Source of the DNA: JAYQKL01 sp049890195
Lineage (GTDB): Bacteria; Pseudomonadota; Alphaproteobacteria; RS24
Length of the DNA: 64,000 nucleotides
Assembly: GCA_049890195.1 (NCBI GenBank)
Contig: JBMHBY010000008.1
Span: 62,001-126,000, forward strand
Direction: 5' to 3'
Shown here: positions 1 to 8,542 of the stretch, in pieces
How the letters are laid out: every line of letters begins with the position of its first letter
How positions within the stretch are numbered: the first letter of the stretch is position 1
The notes under the pieces: model-generated
Seen by the model: only the letters and a program-made list of their open reading frames with translations
What the model was told of the DNA's origin: nothing
Databases searched by the model: none
Program-made: the position numbers and the translations under genes

Positions 1-8
1 CTTTTGGG

Positions 9-1508
9 CTAGAGCTTCTGGTCATATTCCCCGACTTCAGGGTGGCCTGACAGAACCGCGTCCAAAGCCTCGAACATGGCGCGCATATTTTCCTCACTGA
101 CCGGACTTTCGACGACAACGACCAGGCCGGGCTTGTTGGATGAGGCCCGGATCAGCCCCCAAGTCCCGTCTGCCACCGTCACGCGGACCCCGTTCACCGT
201 GACCAGCCCGGTGATGTCCTGTCCGATCAAGCGGCCACCATCTGCCTTCAGCTGTTCGAAATGCCCCACCACCTTGTCAACGACGCCGTATTTCTCAGTA
301 TCCGGACAATGCGGCGACATGGTGGGTGAGCCCCATGTTTTCGGTAAAGACCGCCGCAGGTCGGCCATGGAGGCGTCCGGATTGTCATCCAACAGATCAC
401 AGACCGCCAGCGCCGTCAGCAGGCCGTCATCATAACCGCGTCCGATCGGCTTGTTGAAAAAGAAATGGCCGGATTTTTCAAATCCCGCCAAGGCACCGAT
501 TTCAAAAGTGTGCCGTTTCATGTAGCTGTGGCCGGTTTTCCAATAGTCGGTCGTGGCGCCAAGTTCAATCAGTTCAGGGTCAGCGGCGAACAGGCCGGTC
601 GATTTCACATCCGCCACAAACCGTGCATTCTCATGTTTTTTGGCCAGTCCACGGGCAATCAGGACGCCCATCTTATCGGCGAAGATCTCCTCGCCTTCAT
701 TGTCAACGACACCGCAGCGGTCGCCGTCCCCGTCAAAGGCAAAGCCGATATCCGCCCCGGTCTCGAGAATCTTGTCGCGCATGGCGTGGAGCATCTCCAT
801 GTCCTCCGGGTTGGGGTTGTGGTTGGGGAAGCTGTGGTCAAGGTCACAATGCAGGGGCACAACCTCAATGCCGAGTTGGGAAAGCACATCTGGTGCAAAG
901 GCACCGGCCGTCCCGTTGCCGCAGGCGACCACAGCTTTGAGCGGCCGTTTGACGGCGGCCCGGTCCGTCAGGTCGGCTTTGTAGCGCTCCGCCATGTCCG
1001 GGATATAGGTGTAAGTTCCGCCATCGCGGGCAATCCCGGTGCCGTCCAGAACGGTGGTGCGCAAAAGGTTCATCTCATCAGGTCCGAAGGTCAATGGCCG
1101 GTTGGCTCCCATTTTCACACCGGTCCAGCCGTTTTCATTATGGCTTGCCGTCACCATGGCGACAGCCGGGACATCCAATTCAAATTGCGCGAAATAAGCG
1201 GTTGGCGAGAGTGCCAATCCAATGTCATGCACCTTAGCCCCGGCGGCCATCAGCCCGGCAATCAGGGCCTGCTTGATGGACTGGGAGTAGGACCGGAAAT
1301 CATGGCCGACGGCAATGGACGGATTGTCCGTCAATTCATGCAACACATTGCCCAAGCCAAAACCGAGCGCCTGTACGCCAAGCAGATTGATTTCATCAGG
1401 AAACAGCCAGCGGGCGTCATATTCGCGAAAGCCGGTCGGGACAATCAACGGGATGTTTTCAAAATCGGAGGTGTTGGGTTTCAGGTCTGGTCTGGGTTTG
1501 GGGAACAT
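9..1508 (-). CDS. Phosphomannomutase/phosphoglucomutase family protein
   Basis: Alpha-D-phosphohexomutase of 499 residues, normal length for the ManB/AlgC group, which interconverts hexose 6-phosphate and 1-phosphate for nucleotide-sugar and envelope polysaccharide synthesis in the cytoplasm. Seen directly: the phosphoserine loop TASHN with catalytic Ser at about 122, the Mg-binding loop DGDGDR at 259-264, the sugar-specificity loop GFEKSGH at 342-348, and a C-terminal phosphate-binding RASSNKP segment. The whole four-domain architecture is present. It diverges from the methyltransferase gene at 1595. Mannose versus glucose preference cannot be read from these motifs, so no gene symbol is given. 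Confidence 0.9.
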   Translation of the reverse strand: MFPKPRPDLKPNTSDFENIPLIVPTGFREYDARWLFPDEINLLGVQALGFGLGNVLHELTDNPSIAVGHDFRSYSQSIKQALIAGLMAAGAKVHDIGLALSPTAYFAQFELDVPAVAMVTASHNENGWTGVKMGANRPLTFGPDEMNLLRTTVLDGTGIARDGGTYTYIPDMAERYKADLTDRAAVKRPLKAVVACGNGTAGAFAPDVLSQLGIEVVPLHCDLDHSFPNHNPNPEDMEMLHAMRDKILETGADIGFAFDGDGDRCGVVDNEGEEIFADKMGVLIARGLAKKHENARFVADVKSTGLFAADPELIELGATTDYWKTGHSYMKRHTFEIGALAGFEKSGHFFFNKPIGRGYDDGLLTALAVCDLLDDNPDASMADLRRSLPKTWGSPTMSPHCPDTEKYGVVDKVVGHFEQLKADGGRLIGQDITGLVTVNGVRVTVADGTWGLIRASSNKPGLVVVVESPVSEENMRAMFEALDAVLSGHPEVGEYDQKL

Positions 1509-1560
1509 TGCCTATCTCGCATTAGGTGTGGCCGACTCACATTGAGTATGTGCTGTCAAT

Positions 1561-1589
1561 TTTACAATCAAATGACGATTACGTATAAC
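1561..1589 (+). promoter_or_regulatory. Putative sigma70 promoter of cobA, predicted leaderless transcript
   Basis: TTTACA at 1561-1566, a 17-base spacer and TATAAC at 1584-1589. The -10 box ends five bases before the ATG at 1595, so transcription should begin at or within a base or two of the start codon. No Shine-Dalgarno sequence precedes the ATG, which fits a leaderless mRNA. Confidence 0.5.
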
Positions 1590-1594
1590 GCAGT

Positions 1595-2434
1595 ATGAAC
1601 AAATTGACACAGGAAATCATCCGTCTGCAGCCTTCAGGGACCCCGATGCCACGGGTGGTGCTTGACAAAATGCCGGTTTTTGAACCCGGCTGGGTTTGGC
1701 TGACCGGAGCCGGCCCGGGGGATCCCGGCCTTTTGACCTTGCACGCCGTCAATGCCCTGCAGCAGGCCGAGGTCATTGTTTATGACGCTTTGGTCAGTGA
1801 GGATATTTTGAAGCTGGCGCCGGATGGCGCGGACTTGTTCTATGCCGGCAAGCGCGGCGGTAAACCGTCGATGAAGCAGGAGGATATTTCACAGACACTG
1901 GTGCAGCATGCCAAAAGCGGCAAAAAGGTGTTGCGTCTCAAGGGCGGTGACCCGTTTGTGTTTGGGCGCGGCGGGGAAGAGGCCGAGCGCCTGGTTGCCG
2001 AAAACATACCGTTCCGCGTCATACCGGGTGTCACGGCGGGGGCGGCGGCGCCGGCCTATGCCGGGATTCCGGTGACTCACCGCGATGTCAATCATGCCGT
2101 GACCTTTGTGACCGGGCATCTGGCCGGCACCGGAAAAACTGAACTGTTGAATTGGGATGCCATTTCACGTGGCTCGCCGGTTATTGTCATCTATATGGCC
2201 ATGAGCAAACTGCCGGTCATCGCAGACAAATTGATGGAAGCCGGCCGCGCCGCCGACGAGCCGGTCGCAATTGTGACCAAAGCAACGACACAGGCACAGC
2301 GCAAACACATTACAAGCCTCGGCGAGGCAGCTTCGGATGTCACGCGGTTGGGTCTGGAGCCACCTTCAATTGTGGTGGTCGGTGATGTTGTCCTTTTTGC
2401 CGAAAAGCTTGATTGGCTGGGCCTGGAGACCTAG
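1595..2434 (+). CDS. cobA: Uroporphyrinogen-III C-methyltransferase (SUMT)
   Basis: SAM-dependent enzyme that methylates uroporphyrinogen III at C2 and C7 to precorrin-2, the branch point to siroheme and cobalamin. The 279 residues are one tetrapyrrole methylase domain after a short N-terminal extension of about 35 residues. Motifs seen: GAGPGDPGLLT near residue 40, VIVYDAL, LKGGDPFVFGRGGEE and PGVTAG. There is no CysG-type dehydrogenase/chelatase domain, so it is the stand-alone CobA form. The start codon sits just after a good -10 box and lacks a ribosome-binding site. A strong terminator follows, so it looks monocistronic. Confidence 0.93.
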   Translation: MNKLTQEIIRLQPSGTPMPRVVLDKMPVFEPGWVWLTGAGPGDPGLLTLHAVNALQQAEVIVYDALVSEDILKLAPDGADLFYAGKRGGKPSMKQEDISQTLVQHAKSGKKVLRLKGGDPFVFGRGGEEAERLVAENIPFRVIPGVTAGAAAPAYAGIPVTHRDVNHAVTFVTGHLAGTGKTELLNWDAISRGSPVIVIYMAMSKLPVIADKLMEAGRAADEPVAIVTKATTQAQRKHITSLGEAASDVTRLGLEPPSIVVVGDVVLFAEKLDWLGLET

Positions 2435-2461
2435 TTTGATTGGTGTTAATGGTCACTTTAA

Positions 2462-2490
2462 AAAAATGACGCAGGCGTCATTTTTGTTTG
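2462..2490 (+). terminator. Rho-independent terminator after cobA
   Basis: Ten-base stem AAAAATGACG (2462-2471) and CGTCATTTTT (2476-2485) around a CAGG loop, followed by more T-rich sequence. It separates cobA from the acyl-CoA dehydrogenase genes. Confidence 0.8.
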
Positions 2491-2547
2491 ATTTCATATC
2501 TGGTTTTCATTAATCTGACACCAATTTTGTAACCATAGGGGGTTAAG

Positions 2548-3735
2548 ATGGATCTTGCGTTTACTGATGAGCAGGTTGCCTTCCGTCAGGAGGTTCGTAC
2601 ATTTTTGGAGGAGAGTTATCCGCAGGAGCTCCGGGAAAAGCGCATTGGCGCTCTGACCAAGGAGGATTTCCTGTCCTGGCACAAAATTCTTGCCGCCAAG
2701 GGCTGGGTTGCACCTGCATGGCCAGAGGAATATGGCGGGCCAGGCTGGGATTTGACCCAACGTTACATCTTTGATCAGGAACTCGGCCGCATTGGCGGTG
2801 TCAACATCATGCCTTTCGGTATCACCATGCTTGGGCCGGTTGTGCAGAATTTCGGTACAGAAGAGCAGAAAGCCCATTATCTGCCGCGTATTCTGGACGG
2901 GTCTGACTGGTGGTGTCAGGGCTATTCGGAGCCGGGTGCCGGATCGGACCTGGCGTCCCTGAAAACCAAAGCCGTGCGCGACGGGGATGATTATATCGTC
3001 AACGGCCATAAAATCTGGACAACAATGGCGCAACATGCCGACTGGATCTTCTGTCTGGTGCGAACCGACAATTCCGGCAAGCCGCAGCAGGGCATCAGCT
3101 TCCTGTTGATTGACATGAAATCGCCCGGCATTGAAGTGCGCCCGATTTACACGATTGATGGCGGCCACCACGTGAATGAGGTGTTTTTCACAGATGTGCG
3201 TGTGCCGGTTGAAAACCTCGTCGGCGAGGAGGGCAATGGCTGGGGGATCGCGAAATTCCTGCTGGTCAATGAACGCAGTAATATTGCCGAGGTCATGCGC
3301 TCCAAAAAAGCCATCGAAAAACTGAAAGATATTTCCCGCGCCGAAACCCTTGCCGGTGATCCGCTGATCACCGATGAGGCGTTCAGCAAAAAAATCGCTG
3401 AATTGGAGGTGGATCTGCTGGCGCTGGAATTCACGGAACTGCGGGCGCTGGCCGGCGAACAGGACGGCACGGCCACCGGTCTGGAGGCGTCCTTCCTCAA
3501 GGTCAAGGGGACTGAGATTCAAATGCGCGTATCCGAGCTGATCATGGAGGCCATGGGCAATTACGCCATGGCCGCCGCCCCGTTTCTGGATGTGCCGGAC
3601 AACTACACCCAAGTCGGGCCGGATTACGGCCTTGGTGTGGCACAAAATTATTTCGGCATGCGCAAAACCGCCATTTACGGCGGGTCGAATGAGATTCAGA
3701 AAAATATTATCGCCAAATTTGCGCTGGGCATGTAG
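2548..3735 (+). CDS. Acyl-CoA dehydrogenase, first of an adjacent pair
   Basis: FAD-dependent acyl-CoA dehydrogenase of 395 residues, full family length, introducing the alpha-beta double bond in an acyl-CoA. The FAD/substrate segment GYSEPGAGSDLASL and the C-terminal IYGGSNEIQKNI segment are clear. At the position where medium-chain acyl-CoA dehydrogenase carries its catalytic Glu (IYEG), this protein has Gly, so the base must come from elsewhere or from a partner subunit. A second dehydrogenase starts 28 bases downstream; adjacent unlike pairs are characteristic of heteromeric enzymes acting on bulky substrates such as steroid side chains. The exact substrate is unknown. Confidence 0.88.
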   Translation: MDLAFTDEQVAFRQEVRTFLEESYPQELREKRIGALTKEDFLSWHKILAAKGWVAPAWPEEYGGPGWDLTQRYIFDQELGRIGGVNIMPFGITMLGPVVQNFGTEEQKAHYLPRILDGSDWWCQGYSEPGAGSDLASLKTKAVRDGDDYIVNGHKIWTTMAQHADWIFCLVRTDNSGKPQQGISFLLIDMKSPGIEVRPIYTIDGGHHVNEVFFTDVRVPVENLVGEEGNGWGIAKFLLVNERSNIAEVMRSKKAIEKLKDISRAETLAGDPLITDEAFSKKIAELEVDLLALEFTELRALAGEQDGTATGLEASFLKVKGTEIQMRVSELIMEAMGNYAMAAAPFLDVPDNYTQVGPDYGLGVAQNYFGMRKTAIYGGSNEIQKNIIAKFALGM

Positions 3736-3762
3736 CCCCGCATCGGCATAGAGGAGTCGAAG

Positions 3763-4917
3763 ATGGACTTTGCATTTACAGAAGAGCAGACCCTTCTGCG
3801 CAACATGGTGCAGACATTGGTTGCGGATAATTATGAATTTGAGAAACGCATGCAAATCGTGCGTTCCGAAAGCGGAATGAGCCTTGAGAACTGGGCGAAA
3901 TTCGCCGAGCTCGGCCTGTTGGCCGCGCCGTTCAGCGAAGAGCAGGGCGGCTTTGGCGGCGGCGCGGTTGACGCCATGCTGGTCATGGAGGAATTTGGCC
4001 GCGGACTGGTCATGGAACCCTATGTGCCGACCGTTGTTTTGTGCGGCGGCCTGCTTGACCGTCATGGCTCGGATGAGCAGAAGGAAGCCCATATTCCTTC
4101 CATCATTGACGGTTCGGCAATCTGGGCGCTGGCCTACAGCGAAGCGCAAAGCCGCTATGACGCCGCCAATGTCTCCGTCAGCGCCAAAAAAGACGGGGAT
4201 GATTATGTGCTCAACGGACATAAAGCCGTGGTCATTGCCGGCCCCTGGGCCAGCCATCTGATTGTGTCTGCGCGCACTTCCGGCGAGCGGAGCGACCAAG
4301 CCGGCATCACCCTGTTCATTGTTGACAAATCCGCCGACGGTATCGCCACACAGGATTTTGACACCGTGGACGGCGGACGGGCCAGCGACATCACATTTGA
4401 AAACGTCAAAGTGCCCGCCTCCGCTGTCATCGGAAAGGTCGATGGGGGCTTTGCACTGCTTGATGAAGCACTGGACTACGGAACCGCCGCGGTTTGCGCT
4501 GAGGCGGTCGGGGCGATGAAAGCCGCGACCCAGGGCACGATTGAGTACACCCGCACCCGGAAGCAGTTTGGTCAGCCGATTGGCCAGTTTCAGGTGCTCC
4601 AGCACCGCATGGTTGACATGATGGGTGAGGGCGAACACGCAACCTCCATCACCTATATGGCTCATATGAAAATCGTTTTGGGAGAGGATGAGCGCCGCAT
4701 GGCCGTGTCCGCCGCAAAATCCTATATCGGCAAGGCCGGCCGCTTTGTCGGGCAGCATGCCGTTCATATTCATGGCGGCATGGGCGTGACCGAAGAGTTG
4801 AACATCGGCCATTATTTCAAGCGGCTGACCACCATCAACATCCAGTTCGGTGACGAGGATCATCATTTGAAGCGTTTTTCAGCACTCGCCAATGACGAGA
4901 ACCGCGAAGCGGCCTGA
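3763..4917 (+). CDS. Acyl-CoA dehydrogenase, second of an adjacent pair
   Basis: A 384-residue acyl-CoA dehydrogenase paralog. The R-K-Q-F-G-Q-P-I-G flavin segment and the HGGMGVTEELNIGHYFKR segment identify the family. Near its end it reads IQFGDEDHH where the medium-chain enzyme has IYEG, so the usual catalytic Glu is absent here too. Preceded by the purine-rich GAGGAG. Its TGA overlaps the ATG of the crotonase gene as TGATG, implying translational coupling. With the upstream gene it probably forms a heteromeric dehydrogenase; that is inference from adjacency and the missing residues. Confidence 0.87.
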   Translation: MDFAFTEEQTLLRNMVQTLVADNYEFEKRMQIVRSESGMSLENWAKFAELGLLAAPFSEEQGGFGGGAVDAMLVMEEFGRGLVMEPYVPTVVLCGGLLDRHGSDEQKEAHIPSIIDGSAIWALAYSEAQSRYDAANVSVSAKKDGDDYVLNGHKAVVIAGPWASHLIVSARTSGERSDQAGITLFIVDKSADGIATQDFDTVDGGRASDITFENVKVPASAVIGKVDGGFALLDEALDYGTAAVCAEAVGAMKAATQGTIEYTRTRKQFGQPIGQFQVLQHRMVDMMGEGEHATSITYMAHMKIVLGEDERRMAVSAAKSYIGKAGRFVGQHAVHIHGGMGVTEELNIGHYFKRLTTINIQFGDEDHHLKRFSALANDENREAA

Positions 4918-5717
4918 TGCCCGACCTGATCCTGCAAGACCATGAAGACGGGGTGGTTCGGCTGACGCTGAACCGCCCCGATCGCATGAATGCCTTGGCT
5001 GATGAGGGGGACGGAGATGTCTTCCGTCAGGTCTTTGACGGGATAAATGGCAATCCGGACATTCGCTGTGTCGTCCTCACCGGGGCCGGAAAAGCCTTTT
5101 CCGCCGGCGGCAATGTCAAGGATATGTTGGCAAAAGAGGGTTTTTTTGCCGGATCTGAGGCTGAAATCGCCGACTCCTACCGCACCAATGTCCATGAAAT
5201 CGTCAGGGCGGTCTGGGGGTGTCAGGTGCCGATTATCGCCGCGGTCAATGGACCGGCGGTGGGGCTTGGTCACGATGTTGCCGGTTATTGTGACATCCGC
5301 ATCGCCTCGGACAAGGCCCGGTTCGGGTCAACCTTTGCCAATATCGGCCTGATTCCTGGGGATGGCGGCGCCTGGCTGCTGCCGCGCAATATCGGCATGT
5401 CCCGTGCCAGCACGATGTTTTTTACCGGAGAGATCATTGATACGGAAAAGGCTTTGGATTGGGGGCTGGTCAGTGAGGTGGTTGCGGCCGATGAGCTGTT
5501 GGACCGCGCACATGCAATGGCCCGTAAAATCGCCGCACAGCCGCCTCTGGCGATACGTACAACAAAACGCCTGATGCGCGAGGCCCAAATGACAGACCTT
5601 GCCGGCGCTTTGGAGGCGGCAGCCGTGGCCCAGGCCCCTTTGCACGCGACGGAAGACCACATGGAGGCCCTGACCGCGTTTTTCGAAAAACGACAGGGCG
5701 TTTACAAAGGTCAGTAA
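4917..5717 (+). CDS. Enoyl-CoA hydratase/isomerase family protein
   Basis: Crotonase-fold protein of 266 residues, third gene of the acyl-CoA catabolic operon. The oxyanion-hole segments GKAFSAGGNVKDM and NGPAVGLGHD are present. The two glutamates of classic enoyl-CoA hydratase appear replaced: aligning GSTFANIGLIPGDGG with the rat enzyme puts Phe at the first and Thr, in RASTMFFTG, at the second. An Asp in PGDGG may act instead, as in some isomerase-like members. Hydration is therefore plausible from context but not certain. Followed by a strong terminator shared with the convergent SDR gene. Confidence 0.85.
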   Translation: MPDLILQDHEDGVVRLTLNRPDRMNALADEGDGDVFRQVFDGINGNPDIRCVVLTGAGKAFSAGGNVKDMLAKEGFFAGSEAEIADSYRTNVHEIVRAVWGCQVPIIAAVNGPAVGLGHDVAGYCDIRIASDKARFGSTFANIGLIPGDGGAWLLPRNIGMSRASTMFFTGEIIDTEKALDWGLVSEVVAADELLDRAHAMARKIAAQPPLAIRTTKRLMREAQMTDLAGALEAAAVAQAPLHATEDHMEALTAFFEKRQGVYKGQ

Positions 5718-5733
5718 TCCGGAGAGACACAAA

Positions 5734-5764
5734 AAAGCCCGCCATTGGCGGGCTTTCTTTTTTT
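5734..5764. terminator. Bidirectional rho-independent terminator
   Basis: Perfect ten-base stem AAAGCCCGCC (5734-5743) and GGCGGGCTTT (5747-5756) with an ATT loop. A-rich sequence lies on one side and T-rich on the other, so it can stop both the crotonase operon and the SDR gene that ends at 5779. Confidence 0.9.
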
Positions 5765-5778
5765 CTGATGTCGTCATT

Positions 5779-6687
5779 TTATGATGGCAGATTTTCCATC
5801 GCTTTGGTGACGAACTTCAGCGTTTGTTCCCCGCCCATGCCCAAAGGTTTGGCGTTGGACATGTCGGAAATCTTGTCCCAATTTGCGGCAATGTCCTCGG
5901 CTTGTGGTTCATGGCTGACAAAAATGCCTTCGGCTTCGACCATCTGCGCGACTGAGAAGGCGCCCGCGCCGGCACAAATGATTTTGCCGGTCGGGGCTTC
6001 GTCGGAGCACATATAGACCACCGCCGGCGTCACTTTGTGCGGCTCCAGCAGGTTGAAGGCTTCGTCCGGCAGCAGACCTTCGGTCATTCGGGTTGCGGCG
6101 ATCGGCGCCAGTGCGTTGATGTGGACGTTGTATTTCTCACCCTCAAGCTTGATGGTGTTCATGAAACCGACGACGCCCATCTTGCCGGCGCCGTAATTGG
6201 ACTGGCCGAAATTTCCGTAAAGCCCTGATGAGGAACTTGTGACCATGATCCGGCCAAACCCCTGTTCCTTCATCAGCGGGAATACGGCATGGGTCGGTTT
6301 CACGGTGCCCAAAACATGCACTTCCAGAACCATCTGGAATTCCTCGAGTGTCATTTTGGCGAAGCTTTTGTCGCGCAAGATGCCGGCATTGTTGACCAGC
6401 ACATCAATGCGGCCAAAGGCGTCCAAAGTCTGCTGAATCATATTGGCGACGCCGGCATCATCGGTGACGGATGCGCCATTGGCGATGGCTGTGCCGCCAT
6501 TGTCGGTGATTTCCTTGACCACGGCTTCCGCCGCTTCAGAGGATCCGCCGGACCCGTCAACACTGCCGCCAAGGTCATTGACGACAACATTGGCCCCGCG
6601 ACGGGCAAAATCAAGCGCGTGACAACGGCCCAAGCCGCCGCCGGCACCGGTTACGATGACAGTTTTTCCAGTAAAATCTAAGCTCAT
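5779..6687 (-). CDS. SDR-family 3-hydroxyacyl-CoA dehydrogenase, 17beta-HSD4-like
   Basis: Short-chain dehydrogenase of 302 residues resembling the N-terminal dehydrogenase domain of peroxisomal multifunctional enzyme type 2. The cofactor loop TGAGGGLG is at 13-20, the family-specific NDLGGSVDGSGGSS stretch at 37-50, NNAG at 99-102, and catalytic Ser 151-154, Tyr165 and Lys169. Expected reaction: oxidation of a (3R)-hydroxyacyl-CoA with NAD+. The start was placed at 6687 because a GGGGG ribosome-binding stretch precedes it and homologous domains begin there; a longer reading to 6756 adds an unconserved stretch. It sits between the dehydrogenase/crotonase operon and the ligase, supporting a shared beta-oxidation role. 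Confidence 0.88.
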   Translation of the reverse strand: MSLDFTGKTVIVTGAGGGLGRCHALDFARRGANVVVNDLGGSVDGSGGSSEAAEAVVKEITDNGGTAIANGASVTDDAGVANMIQQTLDAFGRIDVLVNNAGILRDKSFAKMTLEEFQMVLEVHVLGTVKPTHAVFPLMKEQGFGRIMVTSSSSGLYGNFGQSNYGAGKMGVVGFMNTIKLEGEKYNVHINALAPIAATRMTEGLLPDEAFNLLEPHKVTPAVVYMCSDEAPTGKIICAGAGAFSVAQMVEAEGIFVSHEPQAEDIAANWDKISDMSNAKPLGMGGEQTLKFVTKAMENLPS

Positions 6688-6783
6688 GGTTACCCCCATA
6701 TAATGTGCCATTCTTATCGCATAGAGCAGAGGTGCAGTAAAGACTTTCGCCCGCATCAGAATGAAAAAACAGACTGAAATTCC

Positions 6784-6811
6784 TTGTCAATCGCCCCACT
6801 TTCTTTAGATT
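6784..6811 (+). promoter_or_regulatory. Putative sigma70 promoter of the acyl-CoA ligase gene
   Basis: TTGTCA at 6784-6789, 16-base spacer, TAGATT at 6806-6811. It is about 25 bases before the start codon, in the 148-base gap between the divergent SDR and ligase genes. Confidence 0.4.
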
Positions 6812-6835
6812 ATTCCTAGTATCAAGGAGGGGGAT

Positions 6836-8542
6836 ATGCTTCATCAACATTTAAGGGATGCTGTGGCTGAACTGACCGCGCAAGACAGTATTTTTGCGGT
6901 TTCCGAGATGGATGTGAAGGGCCAAACAATGCGCTGCTTCACTCTGGCGCCGCCATCCATGCGCGATATTTGGGGGCTGGCGGCAGCAAATGCGGAAAAG
7001 GAATATCTGGTTTATGGTGAAGAGCGCTGGACCTATGCGCAAGCCCAAATAGAGGTTGCCTCGATTGCCAACTGGCTGGTCGCCCAGGGTGTCGGCAATG
7101 GTGACCGGGTGGCGGTCGCCATGCGCAATTATCCTGAATGGGTGATGCTGTATTGGGCGGTGTTGTCGGTCGGTGCAGTCTGTGTCGGCATGAATGCCTG
7201 GTGGGTCAGTGATGAAGTGACCTATGCGCTGGAGGACTGCACCCCGAACATCCTGATTACGGACGAAGGGTGCTGGCGTAATATCGGCCCCGTTATGGAC
7301 CGCTTCCCGCAGATCAAAACCGTCGGGGTCAGGTTTGCCGAGTGTCCGGATTCCATGACACCCTACAGCGAGCTGAAATCCTACGGCGGGGATCTGCCGA
7401 CACCGGATATTGACCCGGATGATGTGGCCTGCATCTTTTACACATCCGGCACGACCGGTTTCCCCAAAGGGGCGCAGTTGTCCCACCGCAACTGCATCAC
7501 CAATCTGATGGCGTATATTGTGTCGCTGCGGGCCGGGGATGTCGCCATTGCCCGTAACAATGATGCCGAGGATGAGCTGCCCGCTGTTGGGGAGGGGCCA
7601 GCGCCACATCTGCTCCTGACCACACCGCTGTTTCATGTGACCGCAAACAATTGCGCCATGCAGCCGGTCACCATGATCGGCGGTAAAATCGTCTTTATGT
7701 ACAAATGGGATGCCGGCGATGCGCTCCGGTTGATTGAGCAGGAGGAAATCACCAGCATCACAGGTGTGCCGGTCATGTCGCGGGAGATCATCAATCACCC
7801 TGACTTTGAAAAATATGACACGTCCTCCATCACATCACTCGGCGGCGGCGGCTCGGCTTTCCAGCCGGAATTGATCAAGGATATTGACAAGGCTTTGCCC
7901 AACGGCCAGCCGGCACAAGGTTATGGCATGACCGAAGTCAGCGGAATGATTGCCGGGATCAGCAAGGACTTCAGTGTCATGCATCCGGCCAGTGTCGGAC
8001 CGCCGGTCGTGACCATGGATGTCAAGATCATTGACGGGCAGAACAATGAGCTCCCCACCGGTGAAGTCGGTGAAATCTGTGTCCGCGGCAGTTCCGTCTT
8101 TGTCGGCTATCTCAACAAACCCGAAGCGACGGCCGAGACCATACGGGACGGTTGGCTGCACACCGGCGATGTCGGATATCTTGATGAGCACGGTTATCTT
8201 TATATCACTGACCGGATTAAGGATATGCTGATCCGTGGCGGTGAAAATGTCTACAGCTCAGAGGTGGAAGTGGCCATTTATGACCACAAATCCGTGGCCG
8301 AATGTGCGGTTTTCGGTGTGCCGGATGAGCGCCTGGGCGAAGAGGTCGGCGCAGTTGTTTATCTCAAGCCCGGGGAAACGGCCACGGCGGACGAGTTGCG
8401 CGAGATCTGCAAGGCGAAATTGGCGCCGTTCAAGGTGCCGCGCTACATCTGGCTGACCGGGACCAACCTGCCGCGCAATGCCAGCGGCAAGATTCTCAAA
8501 AAAGGGCTGGTTGATGATTATGACCCTGCCAAGGCAAGCTAG
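6836..8542 (+). CDS. AMP-forming acyl-CoA synthetase
   Basis: Acyl-CoA ligase of 568 residues in the ANL superfamily: activates a carboxylic acid to an acyl-adenylate and then a CoA thioester, feeding the dehydrogenases encoded just upstream. Seen: the ATP loop YTSGTTGFPKG near residue 200, QGYGMTE near 360, the hinge segment WLHTGDVGYLDEHGYLYITD and RIKDMLIRGGENVYSSEVE, and the C-terminal lysine in ASGKILKK. A strong Shine-Dalgarno (AAGGAGG) eight bases before the ATG fixes the start. Chain length or ring preference cannot be read. It converges with gph, the two stops sharing a CTAG. Confidence 0.92.
   Translation: MLHQHLRDAVAELTAQDSIFAVSEMDVKGQTMRCFTLAPPSMRDIWGLAAANAEKEYLVYGEERWTYAQAQIEVASIANWLVAQGVGNGDRVAVAMRNYPEWVMLYWAVLSVGAVCVGMNAWWVSDEVTYALEDCTPNILITDEGCWRNIGPVMDRFPQIKTVGVRFAECPDSMTPYSELKSYGGDLPTPDIDPDDVACIFYTSGTTGFPKGAQLSHRNCITNLMAYIVSLRAGDVAIARNNDAEDELPAVGEGPAPHLLLTTPLFHVTANNCAMQPVTMIGGKIVFMYKWDAGDALRLIEQEEITSITGVPVMSREIINHPDFEKYDTSSITSLGGGGSAFQPELIKDIDKALPNGQPAQGYGMTEVSGMIAGISKDFSVMHPASVGPPVVTMDVKIIDGQNNELPTGEVGEICVRGSSVFVGYLNKPEATAETIRDGWLHTGDVGYLDEHGYLYITDRIKDMLIRGGENVYSSEVEVAIYDHKSVAECAVFGVPDERLGEEVGAVVYLKPGETATADELREICKAKLAPFKVPRYIWLTGTNLPRNASGKILKKGLVDDYDPAKAS

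Noticed and set aside
2494..4866. Long open frame of 790 codons on the minus strand
   Set aside because: It is antisense to the two well-supported acyl-CoA dehydrogenase genes, has His/Gln/Arg-rich low-similarity sequence and no family motifs; a shadow of a high-GC coding strand.
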